NCBI RefSeq assembly: GCF_018760785.1
Contig: NZ_JAHHZO010000003.1
Coordinates: forward strand, 310,001-374,000
Direction of reading: 5' to 3'
Length of the DNA stretch: 64,000 bases
Source of the DNA: Rhizobium sp. CSW-27
GTDB lineage: Bacteria; Pseudomonadota; Alphaproteobacteria; Rhizobiales; Rhizobiaceae
The translations under genes and the position numbers were made by a program. Below are positions 51,308 to 59,636 of this stretch, in pieces. The notes beneath the pieces were generated by a model that ran no database searches, was not told the DNA's origin, and saw only the letters and a list, made by a program, of their open reading frames with translations. Numbering within the stretch: the stretch's first letter is position 1; every line of letters begins with the position of its first letter.

Positions 51308-51740
51308 GCGCTCGGCCCCCGGCAGATCGTCGGCACAACAGTGCGCATGGCCGCGCCATTGACGGTTGGATGCGGCAGGCGCCGTTCCCCCTGCTGCGTC
51401 CCTGCCCGGTTCACAAGAAGCATCATCTTTTCGACCAAAGCCTTGCTCTTCGCCGACGCCAGGCCATGGCGCCGCCGCGAAGGCGGACAAGGCGACGCTC
51501 AAAGCCCTTCATCGCCTACTAGATCAGTTGCAGGACGAGCGCCACAAAAACATGACGGTAAAACACATGTTTCTTGACCCATCTTGACGACGCACCATCA
51601 ACAATGGTGCAGACCGTTTCGTGCGCCGCATGGCGAAGGCAAGGGAGAAGGCGACCAGTCGCCGTCACTGCCGGCGCCGCACGGCAAAACGGCACGGTGC
51701 CAGGAGCACCGTGCCGCCGTAAAAAAACAGGGGATATGCC
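51308..51740. other. 433-base intergenic region upstream of the first ECF sigma gene
   Basis: Besides the terminator at 51686-51716, it holds a perfect 7-base inverted repeat GCACCAT/ATGGTGC (51592-51598 and 51604-51610, loop CAACA) and an AAACA-CA-TGTTT inverted repeat near 51560-51572. One of these could be an iron-regulator or sigma-autoregulation site, but neither matches a box that I can name. No separate gene is supported. Confidence 0.4.
51686..51716 (-). terminator. Rho-independent terminator after the SDR gene
   Basis: A perfect 11-base stem (CGGCACGGTGC / GCACCGTGCCG) with a 5-base loop lies 25 bases after the SDR stop. On the minus strand it is followed by TTTT, the U-tract expected for an intrinsic terminator. 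It ends the rbsCBA-SDR transcript and insulates the iron island; an A-run on its other side would also make it work for plus-strand transcription less well. Confidence 0.8.
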
Positions 51741-52529
51741 TTACCAGCAGCAGAACCCGCCGTCGACGAGGAGATCGACGCCGGTGACGAAGCTTGCCGC
51801 ATCCGAAAGCAGGAAGACGGCCGGCCCGACCATTTCATCCACGCTTGCCATGCGCTGCATCGGGGTCTGTTCTTCAAACAGTTTCGTCTGATGAACCATC
51901 TCCGGCCGGGTGTTCATCGGCGTTGCGGTGTAGCCGGGGCTGATCGTGTTGACGCGAATGCCGCGACCGACCCATTCCATCGCCATGGACTTCGACATGT
52001 GGATCACGCCCGCCTTGGAGGCGTTATAATGGCACTGGTTCAGGCCGCGATTGACGATGACCCCGGACATGGAGGCGATGTTGATGATGGAGCCGCGACC
52101 GTTCTTCAGCATGGCGCGCGCTTCGGCCTGGCAGGACAGGAAGACGCCCTTCAGGTTGATATCCATCATCGTCTGGAACTGGGCCTCCTCCATCTCTTCG
52201 GCCGGGTTGGCATTGGCGATGCCGGCGGCATTGACCGCCAGCGTCAACGGGCCCAGTTCCGCTTCGGTCCGCGCCACGGCACCGTTCAGCGCCTCCGCCT
52301 GGGTGACATCTGCCGCGATCTCGATGCTGCGGCGGCCGGCGGCCTGCACGAAACGCGCGGTCGTTGCCAGACCGTCGTCAGTACGGCGGTCGAGCAGCGC
52401 GATATCCGCGCCGCACTGTGCCAGGCCGATGGCGATCCGCTGGCCAATCCCGCTACCGGCGCCGGTCACCAGTGCCACATTTCCCGACAGATCGAACAGC
52501 TTCGGCGCGTTCAAGCTCATTTCCGACAT
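51741..52529 (-). CDS. Short-chain dehydrogenase/reductase, polyol dehydrogenase type
   Basis: 262 residues, classical SDR. Cofactor motif TGAGSGIGQR near residue 22, an Asp near residue 46 (LLDRRTD) that favours NAD, NAAG motif, catalytic Ser in NIASMSG and Tyr/Lys in HYNASKAG. The type resembles D-threitol, sorbitol and related polyol dehydrogenases. It follows the ABC importer genes by 18 bases and is the last gene of that transcript, so it most likely oxidises the imported sugar alcohol or sugar. AGGAGA precedes ATG 52529. A terminator follows. Confidence 0.9.
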   Translation of the reverse strand: MSEMSLNAPKLFDLSGNVALVTGAGSGIGQRIAIGLAQCGADIALLDRRTDDGLATTARFVQAAGRRSIEIAADVTQAEALNGAVARTEAELGPLTLAVNAAGIANANPAEEMEEAQFQTMMDINLKGVFLSCQAEARAMLKNGRGSIINIASMSGVIVNRGLNQCHYNASKAGVIHMSKSMAMEWVGRGIRVNTISPGYTATPMNTRPEMVHQTKLFEEQTPMQRMASVDEMVGPAVFLLSDAASFVTGVDLLVDGGFCCW

Positions 52530-52547
52530 GGATGTTTCTCCTGCAAT

Positions 52548-54041
52548 TCAGATTGTGGCCAGTTCCATGACCGAAACGTCATTTGCGTTTGCGCGGTCCA
52601 GGATGCCGGCCTGTTTTCCCTGTGCCATGACCATGATCCTGTTCGAGACCCCGAGAACCTCCTCAAGATCCGAACTGACGACGATGACGGCGATGCCCTG
52701 GCGGGCCAGATCCATGATGGTCTCGTAGATCGAGGAGCGGGCGCCGACATCGATACCACGGGTCGGCTCGTCGAGAACCACCACCTTGGGATTTCGCGCC
52801 AGCCACTTGGCGAGCACCACCTTCTGCTGGTTGCCGCCCGACAGTTCGCCGGCATTCTGGGTGCCTCGGCCCTTGACGCCGAATCTCCTGATGTAGGTTT
52901 CGGCAAAGGCGGCCAGCCGGCCGGCGGGAATCCAGCCCCTGGTGGAAACGGCGTCGAAATTGGCATAGCCGATGTTTTCCTCGATCGAGTGATCGAGGAC
53001 CAGGCCCTGCAGCTTCCGATCCTCCGGCACGAGAACGAGGCCGTTGCGAATGGCGTCCCGCGGCGAACGGGGCGTGATGGTCCGCCCTTCGAGAACGACC
53101 TCCCCGGCAGAAATCGGATCGGCGCCGGTAATCGCCCGGACCAGCTCGGTGCGGCCTGCCCCGACCAGCCCGGCAATGCCGAACACCTCGCCGCGCTTCA
53201 CCGAGAAGCTGATGTCGGAGAAGGTTCCTGCGGAAGATGCGAGGCCGCGAACCTCCAGCATGTCGTCGCCCGCAGGCTCCGGCACGGCAGGAAACATCCG
53301 CTCGAGGGAGCGGCCGACCATTGCCTCGACGATGCTGCGGACGGGCACGTCCCCGCTGTCGAATTCCTGAACCTTGGCGCCATCGCGCATGACGACGATG
53401 CGGTCGGCAATCTGGCGGATTTCCTCGAGCCGGTGGGAAATATAGATGATGCCGACCCCATCGGCCTTCAGCCGCTCGATCTGGCGAAACAGCAGCTGCG
53501 TTTCCTCGCCGCCGAGTGCAGCCGTCGGCTCGTCGAGAATGAGCAGCCGGGCATTCAGCGTCATGGCCTTGGCGATCTCGATCAGCTGCTGGCGGGCTGT
53601 CGACAGGCCATCGACCAGGCGACGGGGAGACACGTCGAGCCCCAGCCGCCGAAGGCCGGCCCGCGCCCGCTCCTCCATGGCCTGCCGGTCAACACGCCCC
53701 CCCTTTGTCAGATAACGGCCGACAAAGACGTTTTCGGCAATCGACAATTGCGGCAGGAGCTTCAGTTCCTGATGGATCATCCCGACGCCGGCATCCATCG
53801 CCGCACGCGGGGTGGCCGGCGCATAGGGAGCGCCGAGCCACGTCATGTCACCGGATGTCGGCTGGACGGCGCCGGAAATAATCCTCGAAAGGGTTGATTT
53901 TCCTGCGCCGTTCTCGCCGAGCAACGCCACGACTTCACCGGCCCTCACATCAAGGTCGATGCCGTGCAGAACCTCCATGGATCCGTAGACCTTACGGATC
54001 TGTCGAAGGGATAGGATCGTCGAGGGGCCTTTGGCAGTCAT
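52548..54041 (-). CDS. Sugar ABC transporter ATPase, RbsA/XylG family (double NBD)
   Basis: 497 residues with two fused nucleotide-binding domains. First domain: Walker A GENGAGKST near residue 40, a degenerate signature LSTARQQ, Walker B LLILDEPTAALGG. Second domain: altered Walker A GLVGAGRTEL near residue 290, signature LSGGNQQKVVLAKWL near 400, Walker B VVVLDEPTRGIDV. This asymmetry is standard for RbsA/AraG/XylG, which energise pentose, hexose or polyol import. It lies between the binding-protein gene and the SDR gene in the same transcript. Confidence 0.94.
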   Translation of the reverse strand: MTAKGPSTILSLRQIRKVYGSMEVLHGIDLDVRAGEVVALLGENGAGKSTLSRIISGAVQPTSGDMTWLGAPYAPATPRAAMDAGVGMIHQELKLLPQLSIAENVFVGRYLTKGGRVDRQAMEERARAGLRRLGLDVSPRRLVDGLSTARQQLIEIAKAMTLNARLLILDEPTAALGGEETQLLFRQIERLKADGVGIIYISHRLEEIRQIADRIVVMRDGAKVQEFDSGDVPVRSIVEAMVGRSLERMFPAVPEPAGDDMLEVRGLASSAGTFSDISFSVKRGEVFGIAGLVGAGRTELVRAITGADPISAGEVVLEGRTITPRSPRDAIRNGLVLVPEDRKLQGLVLDHSIEENIGYANFDAVSTRGWIPAGRLAAFAETYIRRFGVKGRGTQNAGELSGGNQQKVVLAKWLARNPKVVVLDEPTRGIDVGARSSIYETIMDLARQGIAVIVVSSDLEEVLGVSNRIMVMAQGKQAGILDRANANDVSVMELATI

Positions 54042-54062
54042 GGCATTGTCTTCCGGTCTTGA

Positions 54063-54998
54063 TCAGGGATGCTCGGCGACAAACTTCGCGGCATTCTTCG
54101 GCGTCGTCAGGAAGCCGGGGAGCAGTTGCTCGGCCGGAAGCTTCTCGCCGGCTGCGAGCTTGATGGCGCTGTCGACGGCGAGCCGGCCGATGCCACGCAC
54201 CTGCTGGGTCGCCGTTGCATCGAAACCGCCTTCGGCGAGGATCGGCAGAGCCGTCGTATCGCCGTCGAAGCCGCCGATATAGACGCGCTGCGAAACGCCG
54301 GAAACCTTGACGGCCTGTGCGGCGCCGAGAGCCAGGCCATCAGCCTGCGCGAAGATCAGCGACACATCCGGATGCGCCTGAAGCAGGTTCTGGCCAATGT
54401 TCAGCCCCTCGGCCTGCGACCACTGCTCGCTCCACTGTTCCGCGACCAGATTGACGCCGGAATTCTCCTTGATTGCCTTCATGCAGCCCTTGGTGCGCTC
54501 GACTTCCGGCGTCGTGCCCTTCTGGCCGTGGATCATCAGCATCTTGCCCTTGCCGCCGGCCAGACCGATGATGTGCTTGCACACTTCGTAGGCCGAGGTG
54601 GCGTTGTCGGTTGCGATGAAGGTATCGCCCGGCGCTTCATCGGCATTGCGGTCGACATTGACCACCGGAATGCCGGCCTGCTTTGCAAGGCGCGTGGGAA
54701 CGGCAGCGGCGGCGGCACCGGCGGGAATGTAGATGAAGGCGTCAATATCCTGCGTCAGCAGGTCCTGAACCTGACTGACCTGGGTTGCGCTGTCGTTCTT
54801 GGCGTCGACGGTGACAACCGCGATGCCCTTCTCCTTGGCATAGGATTCGACGCCGATCTTGATCTGGTTGAAATAGTCGGCCTGCAGGTTCGAAACGGCC
54901 AGCCCGATCTTCTTCACCTCGGCGGCCGAGGCGCCGAGCGGATTGAGGGCGGTGGTTGCCAGCGCTGCGGCTGCCAGAATCATGCTCTTGATTTTCAT
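54063..54998 (-). CDS. Sugar ABC transporter periplasmic binding protein, RbsB family
   Basis: 311 residues with a Sec signal peptide (MILAAAALATTALNPLGASA) and an RbsB-like fold: KIGLAVSNLQADYFNQIKIG near residue 31, the hinge-side block NVDRNADEAPGDTFIATDN near residue 120 and FAQADGLALGAAQAV near residue 225, which correspond to the ligand pocket of pentose/polyol-binding proteins. A Phe/Asp/Arg/Asn pattern supports a sugar ligand. It is the second gene of the rbsC-rbsB-rbsA-SDR run. Confidence 0.93.
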   Translation of the reverse strand: MKIKSMILAAAALATTALNPLGASAAEVKKIGLAVSNLQADYFNQIKIGVESYAKEKGIAVVTVDAKNDSATQVSQVQDLLTQDIDAFIYIPAGAAAAAVPTRLAKQAGIPVVNVDRNADEAPGDTFIATDNATSAYEVCKHIIGLAGGKGKMLMIHGQKGTTPEVERTKGCMKAIKENSGVNLVAEQWSEQWSQAEGLNIGQNLLQAHPDVSLIFAQADGLALGAAQAVKVSGVSQRVYIGGFDGDTTALPILAEGGFDATATQQVRGIGRLAVDSAIKLAAGEKLPAEQLLPGFLTTPKNAAKFVAEHP

Positions 54999-55118
54999 GG
55001 TAGATCTCCTCCGTATGGTTCGGGCCCCCTGCTACCATCGCAGGGCCGAAGTTGTGCCTGACGATTTGCCTGGCGGTGAACTGGCGGCGCGCCGCCAAAC
55101 TGGACCGGGGCCGGTGCG

Positions 55119-56093
55119 TTACCTCCGCTTGACGGCTTCGGCTGCGACTGCAAGAGCGATGACCACGCCGATGACGACGGCCTGCGTGAAGGGCGAGACG
55201 CCGAGAAGGTTGAGGCCGTTGCGCAGCACGCCGATGATCAGCACGCCGATGATGGTTCCGAGGATGCCTCCCTTGCCGCCGCTGAGGCTCGTGCCGCCGA
55301 TGACGACGGCCGCGATGGTGTCGAGTTCATAGGAAACGCCTGCCGTCGGCTGGACGGAGTCGAGGCGCATGGCGAGAACCACGCCCGCCAGACCCGCAAG
55401 CAGTCCCGAAACCACGTAGACGCCGATGGTGTAGAGGTTCACATTGATGCCGGCCAGCCGCGCGACTTCCTGGTTGCCGCCGATCGCATAAAGGGAGCGG
55501 CCGCCAGACGTGTAGCGCAGATAGACCCAGCCCAGAACGAAAACGACCAGCATCACCGCCACGGTCAGCGTCAGGAAGCCGCCATATCGCGTATAGGCGA
55601 GCAGGCTGAACCAGGACGGAAAGCCGACGATCTGCTGGCCGTCGGTGATCATGTTGGCCAGACCGCGCGCAACCGACATCATTGCCAGCGTCGCGATGAA
55701 GGCCGGAACGCCAAGCGCCGTGATCAGGATGCCGGAGATCGCGCCGGTCGCCCCCGCAACGGCAAGGGCAATGAGGATGCCGAGCGCAAGCGGCAGACCG
55801 ACCTGGTTGGCGAGATAGCCCATCACCATCATGGCCAGCGCCAGCACCGAACCGACCGCCAGATCAATGCCGCCGATCAGGATCACCATGGTCATGCCGA
55901 CCGCCATGATCCCGAGCACGGTGATCTGGTCAAGAACATTGAGCAGATTGCGCACCGACATGAACTTATCGGTGGCAAAGGAGAGGAAAATGCAAAGCAC
56001 GATGAGGCCGACAAGCGGCCCGGTCGTGCCCCTCAAAGCCGACAGGGCACTCGAGCCCGTGCTGCGATCTTGGTCTGCCGCTGAAGCCGACAT
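55119..56093 (-). CDS. Sugar ABC transporter permease, RbsC family
   Basis: 324 residues with about 8-10 membrane segments; family blocks include AVGMTMVILIGGIDLAVGSVLAL near residue 65 and IGGTSLSGGKGGILGTIIGVL near residue 265. ATG 56093 is preceded by GGGAGG; an in-frame ATG at 56135 lacks such a site. It is the first gene of the importer operon, divergent from the transketolase operon. A 120-base gap with a GGCGGCGCGCCGCC palindrome (55083-55096) separates it from the binding-protein gene. The order permease-binding protein-ATPase differs from rbsDACB. Confidence 0.92.
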   Translation of the reverse strand: MSASAADQDRSTGSSALSALRGTTGPLVGLIVLCIFLSFATDKFMSVRNLLNVLDQITVLGIMAVGMTMVILIGGIDLAVGSVLALAMMVMGYLANQVGLPLALGILIALAVAGATGAISGILITALGVPAFIATLAMMSVARGLANMITDGQQIVGFPSWFSLLAYTRYGGFLTLTVAVMLVVFVLGWVYLRYTSGGRSLYAIGGNQEVARLAGINVNLYTIGVYVVSGLLAGLAGVVLAMRLDSVQPTAGVSYELDTIAAVVIGGTSLSGGKGGILGTIIGVLIIGVLRNGLNLLGVSPFTQAVVIGVVIALAVAAEAVKRR

Positions 56094-56131
56094 CCAGTCC
56101 TCCCATGCTGTCGCTGGCCTCGCACTTGCCA

Positions 56132-56144
56132 GCATAATTATTCA
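56132..56144. promoter_or_regulatory. Candidate SorC operator in the importer promoter
   Basis: GCATAATTATTCA (TGAATAATTATGC on the minus strand) lies about 40 bases upstream of the RbsC-type start and just downstream of the predicted minus-strand promoter, where a repressor would block transcription. It matches 12 of 13 bases of the site at 56272-56284. Confidence 0.5.
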
Positions 56145-56159
56145 GTAATGTCTGTAAAT

Positions 56160-56188
56160 TCGTAACGCACCGATTGTCCGGCTGTCAA
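56160..56188 (-). promoter_or_regulatory. Predicted sigma70 promoter for the importer operon
   Basis: On the minus strand TTGACA (56188-56183) and TTACGA (56165-56160) are separated by 17 bases. The -35 is a perfect match and the -10 moderate. It is about 65 bases upstream of the RbsC-type start. Confidence 0.5.
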
Positions 56189-56233
56189 CGGGGCTTCGAC
56201 GCCGCAACAGAACTTTTATTTCGAGCATTCGGC

Positions 56234-56266
56234 TTGACACTCGCGGATCAAATGCAATTATATAAT
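56234..56266 (+). promoter_or_regulatory. Predicted sigma70 promoter for the transketolase operon
   Basis: TTGACA at 56234-56239 is followed by an AT-rich -10 region ending in TATAAT at 56261-56266; overlapping candidates ATTATA/TTATAT give 17-18-base spacers. It ends about 31 bases before the transketolase start, with a candidate operator between. Confidence 0.6.
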
Positions 56267-56271
56267 CGACG

Positions 56272-56284
56272 GCATATTTATTCA
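56272..56284. promoter_or_regulatory. Candidate SorC operator in the transketolase promoter
   Basis: GCATATTTATTCA (TGAATAAATATGC on the minus strand) lies immediately downstream of the -10 region and upstream of the ribosome site. It differs by one base from the site at 56132 and shares TGAATAAA.AT with the inverted repeat before the SorC gene. Confidence 0.55.
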
Positions 56285-56297
56285 CTATGAGGTTTTC

Positions 56298-57107
56298 ATG
56301 CACCCGAACGATCTCGACCGCATTGCGAGACAGATACGTCTTCGCGATCTCCAGGCGGTTTATGAAGCGGGCGCCGGCCATATCGGCGGAGAAATGTCCG
56401 CAATCGACATTCTGACGGCGCTCTATTTCCGGGTGCTGCGCATCTGGCCCGACCAGCCGAAGCATCCGGACCGCGACCGCTTCGTGCTGTCGAAGGGCCA
56501 TGTCGCCCTGGCGCTCTACGTGACGCTTGCCAAGCGCGGCTTTCTTCCGGAAGCCGAGATTTCGACATTCCTGAAGCCTCATTCGCGGCTCAACGGACAT
56601 CCGAACTGCAACAAGGTTCCGGGCGTCGAGACCAATACCGGCCCGCTCGGCCACGGGCTGCCGGTGGCCGTCGGCATGGCGAAGGCCGCCAAGCTCACCG
56701 GCGCGAGCTATCACACCTATGTGCTGACCGGTGACGGCGAGATGCAGGAGGGCTCCAACTGGGAGGCGATTTCGTCAGCCGCCCAGTTCGGTCTCGGCAA
56801 CCTGACGCTGATCATCGACCACAACCGCTTCCAGCAGGGCGCCGCCCTGCGCGACACCAACAACATGGCGCCCTTTGCGGACAAGCTCGCCGCCTTCGGA
56901 TGGGACGTTTCCGAAATCAACGGCAATGCAATGGCGGAAATCGTGCCCGCCCTGGAACACCGTTCCGATCGCCCGCATTGCATTGTCGCCCACACCAACA
57001 AGGGTCACGGGATCTCCTTCATGCAGGACAAGGTCGACTGGCACCACAAGGTTCCGAGTGCCGAACAATACCAGATTGCCCTGGCCGAACTTTCGGAGGT
57101 GCTGTGA
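56298..57107 (+). CDS. Transketolase, N-terminal (thiamine-diphosphate-binding) subunit
   Basis: 269 residues, only the first domain of transketolase. ThDP-binding GDG motif with downstream Asn: GDGEMQEG near residue 144 and DHNRFQ; GHIGGEMSAIDILTALYF near residue 23 holds a conserved His. GAGG is 5 bases before the ATG. The stop overlaps the second subunit's ATG (TGATG). Split transketolases are common in dedicated catabolic operons, for example the apulose-4-phosphate transketolase pair AptA/AptB; housekeeping transketolase is a single chain of about 660 residues. Confidence 0.92.
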   Translation: MHPNDLDRIARQIRLRDLQAVYEAGAGHIGGEMSAIDILTALYFRVLRIWPDQPKHPDRDRFVLSKGHVALALYVTLAKRGFLPEAEISTFLKPHSRLNGHPNCNKVPGVETNTGPLGHGLPVAVGMAKAAKLTGASYHTYVLTGDGEMQEGSNWEAISSAAQFGLGNLTLIIDHNRFQQGAALRDTNNMAPFADKLAAFGWDVSEINGNAMAEIVPALEHRSDRPHCIVAHTNKGHGISFMQDKVDWHHKVPSAEQYQIALAELSEVL

Positions 57108-58075
57108 TGAACGCCGCAACGACGTCTGAGAAACTTCACGACTGCCGTGACGCCTTCGTGGCCGTGCTCGAGCGGCTGGGTGCCGAGAATTCAAGGGTGG
57201 TTGCCGTGTGCAACGATTCCGTCGGCTCCTCGAAACTCGGCGGCTTCAAGGCGAAATGGCCGGACCGGCTGGTCAATGTCGGCATTGCCGAGCAGAACAT
57301 GGTCGGTGTCGGCGCCGGGCTTGCAAATGGCGGCCTGCTGCCCTTCGTATGCGGCGCCTCGTGCTTTCTCACCGGCCGCTCGCTGGAGCAGGTGAAGGCG
57401 GACATTGCCTATTCCAACGCCAATGTGAAGCTGGTCGGCATTTCCTCGGGGATGGCCTATGGAGAGCTTGGCCCCACCCATCACTCCATCGAGGATTTCG
57501 CCTGGATGCGCGTGCTGCCGAACCTTCCGGTGGTTGCGCCCTGTGATTCGATCGAGACCGCGGCAGCTGTCGAATGGGCCGCCCGCCATGAGGGCCCGGT
57601 CTTCCTGCGGCTTTCGCGCGTCGGCGTTCCGGACCTGCTGCCCAAGGGGCATGTGTTCGTACCCGGCAAGGCCAACACGTTGCGCGACGGCGACGCCGTG
57701 ACACTGATTGCCAACGGCACGCTCACTCATCGCATGATGAAGGCCGCCACCCTTCTTGCCGCGCGCGGCATCGAGGCGCGGGTCCTCAACATGGCAACGG
57801 TCCGCCCGATCGATGTGGACAGCATCGTGGCGGCCGCGCGCGATACCGGTGCGATCCTCACCGCCGAGGAACATTCCGTCTATGGCGGGCTCGGTTCCGC
57901 CGTGGCCGAGGTCGTGGTCGCAGAGGCACCGGTGCCGATGAAGATCCTCGGCGTGCCAGGCATCTTCGCACCCACCGGATCGGCCGAATTCCTGCTCGAC
58001 GAATTCGGCATGTCGCCTCCGGCCATCGCCGAGGCAGCGGAAGAACTTGTGGCACGAAAGAGCAGCCGCGGGTAA
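57107..58075 (+). CDS. Transketolase, C-terminal subunit
   Basis: 322 residues: the pyrimidine-binding domain (catalytic Glu in VGIAEQNMVGVGAGLA near residue 62, GPTHHSIEDFAWMRVLPN near residue 125) and the C-terminal transketolase domain (VLNMATVRPIDVDSI, TAEEHSVYGGLGSAV). Together with the N-terminal subunit it transfers a two-carbon unit from a ketose phosphate. ATG 57107 overlaps the previous stop. The dedicated pair suggests that the ketose phosphate made by the next gene's kinase is its substrate. Confidence 0.92.
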   Translation: MNAATTSEKLHDCRDAFVAVLERLGAENSRVVAVCNDSVGSSKLGGFKAKWPDRLVNVGIAEQNMVGVGAGLANGGLLPFVCGASCFLTGRSLEQVKADIAYSNANVKLVGISSGMAYGELGPTHHSIEDFAWMRVLPNLPVVAPCDSIETAAAVEWAARHEGPVFLRLSRVGVPDLLPKGHVFVPGKANTLRDGDAVTLIANGTLTHRMMKAATLLAARGIEARVLNMATVRPIDVDSIVAAARDTGAILTAEEHSVYGGLGSAVAEVVVAEAPVPMKILGVPGIFAPTGSAEFLLDEFGMSPPAIAEAAEELVARKSSRG

Positions 58076-58144
58076 CGACCTGATCGAGATTTTCGGGGGT
58101 GCCGCCGGACGACACGGCTGCACCCTGCACTGTCCGGAGCCGAC

Positions 58145-59614
58145 ATGACAACCGCCATCCTTGCCATCGATCAGGGCACCACCAATTCCAAGGCCGTGCT
58201 CGTCTCGTCCGAGGGGGAAATCCTGGCGCGCGGGGCCTCTCCCGTCGGGATTTCGCATCCGCAACCGGGCTGGGTCGAACAGAACCCGCAGCGTATCTGG
58301 GCCTCCGTGCTGGAGGCGATCGCCGCATGCCTCGACAGCGCCCCGGCGGCAAGCATCGCAGGCATCGCAATCTCCAACCAGCGGGAATCGGTGACGATCT
58401 GGGACGCAGAGACCGGAGAGCCTCTCGGCCCGGTCGTCAGCTGGCAGTGCCGTCGCAGTGCGCCCGTCTGTGCCGAACTCAATGCGGCCGGACATTCCGC
58501 ACGCGTCGAGGCGCTGACCGGCCTGCCGATCGACCCGATGTTTCCCGGCCCCAAGATGAAATGGCTGCTCGACCGCGCCCCTGCAGGCCGTCCCCTGCGG
58601 ATCGGCACGATCGATTCCTGGCTGATCCACCGCCTGACCGGTGGGCTCGTGCATGCCTGCGACGCGTCGAACGCGGCCCGCAGCCAGCTTCTCGACCTGA
58701 ACCGCAATGCCTGGAGCGAGGAGCTTTGCGAGCTTTTCGGCGTGCCGCAGGCGGTGCTGCCGCAGGTGCGCGACAGCGCCTCGCGCTTCGGCGAAACGCT
58801 GAACGTGCCCGGTCTGCCGGACGGCATTCCGATCGCCGCGGCAATCGGCGACAGCCACGCCGCCCTGTTCGGCCATGGCGCCTTTGCCCCGGGCGACGGC
58901 AAGGTCACCTTCGGCACCGGATCGTCGATCATGACGACCCTGCCGCATTTCATCGCTCCCCGCAACGGCATCACCACCACGGTTGCCTGGTCGCTTGCCG
59001 GCCAGCCGACCTATGCCTTCGAAGGCAATATCCTCGTCTGCGCCGCTTCGCTGCCCTGGATGGCGGAGATCCTCGGCCTTGCGGATGTGCAGGCGCTGAT
59101 CGATCTCGCCGAAACGGCTGAGCCCGAAGGGCCGGGCTTCGTTCCCGCCTTTGTCGGCCTCGGCGCCCCGCACTGGCATGCCGATGCGCGCGCCCTGTTC
59201 TCGAACATCAGCTTCAACACCAGCCGCGCACAGATGGCACGCGCGGTCACCGATTCCATCGCCTTCCAGGTTCACGATGTCTTCAAGGCGATGTCGGCGC
59301 AGTCACCGGCACCACTTGGCCGGCTCTATGTCGATGGCGGGCCGAGCAGGAACGTCTTCCTGATGCAGTGCGTGGCAGACATGCTCGATCATCCGGTGAT
59401 CCAGTGCGATGCCGCGGAAGCCTCTGCGCTCGGCGCCGCCTATCTTGCCGGCCTCACACTCGGGCTCTGGCCCGATCTCGATACCGTCTCTGCCCTGCCT
59501 CGCAAGACAGTCAGGCTGCAGCCTCGTCCTTCCGATGCAACCGCACGCCTTGCCACGTGGCGCGATGCAATCTTCCGCTCGACCGTTTCCATGACTTCAT
59601 CTAAGGGTGAATAA
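58145..59614 (+). CDS. FGGY-family carbohydrate kinase (glycerol/erythritol/apulose kinase-like)
   Basis: 489 residues. N-terminal phosphate-binding motif AIDQGTTNSKAVL near residue 7 is glycerol-kinase-like; catalytic Asp in AAIGDSHAALFGHG near residue 237; C-terminal adenosine block VDGGPSRNVFLMQCVADML near residue 398. It lies in one operon with a split transketolase (70-base gap) and a SorC regulator, so the product is probably a ketose phosphate such as D-apulose-4-phosphate, erythrulose phosphate or xylulose-5-phosphate. Sequence alone does not decide. It lacks the glycerol-kinase allosteric context (glpF, glpD). Confidence 0.88.
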   Translation: MTTAILAIDQGTTNSKAVLVSSEGEILARGASPVGISHPQPGWVEQNPQRIWASVLEAIAACLDSAPAASIAGIAISNQRESVTIWDAETGEPLGPVVSWQCRRSAPVCAELNAAGHSARVEALTGLPIDPMFPGPKMKWLLDRAPAGRPLRIGTIDSWLIHRLTGGLVHACDASNAARSQLLDLNRNAWSEELCELFGVPQAVLPQVRDSASRFGETLNVPGLPDGIPIAAAIGDSHAALFGHGAFAPGDGKVTFGTGSSIMTTLPHFIAPRNGITTTVAWSLAGQPTYAFEGNILVCAASLPWMAEILGLADVQALIDLAETAEPEGPGFVPAFVGLGAPHWHADARALFSNISFNTSRAQMARAVTDSIAFQVHDVFKAMSAQSPAPLGRLYVDGGPSRNVFLMQCVADMLDHPVIQCDAAEASALGAAYLAGLTLGLWPDLDTVSALPRKTVRLQPRPSDATARLATWRDAIFRSTVSMTSSKGE

Positions 59615-59624
59615 AAATTCACCC
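59605..59624. promoter_or_regulatory. Perfect inverted repeat before the SorC gene, candidate operator
   Basis: GGGTGAAT-AAAA-ATTCACCC is a perfect 8-base inverted repeat with a 4-base spacer. It spans the kinase stop and lies just upstream of the GGAGGGA ribosome site of the SorC gene. SorC/DeoR-type regulators bind such palindromes. The TGAATAAA.AT core recurs at both divergent promoters (56132 and 56272). Confidence 0.55.
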
Positions 59625-59636
59625 AGCGGAGGGACC

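Noticed and set aside
55083-55096. GGCGGCGCGCCGCC palindrome between the RbsC- and RbsB-type genes as a terminator
   Set aside because: A hairpin with no loop space and no U-tract; GC-rich palindromes of this length are common in such genomes. Mentioned only as a possible processing site.
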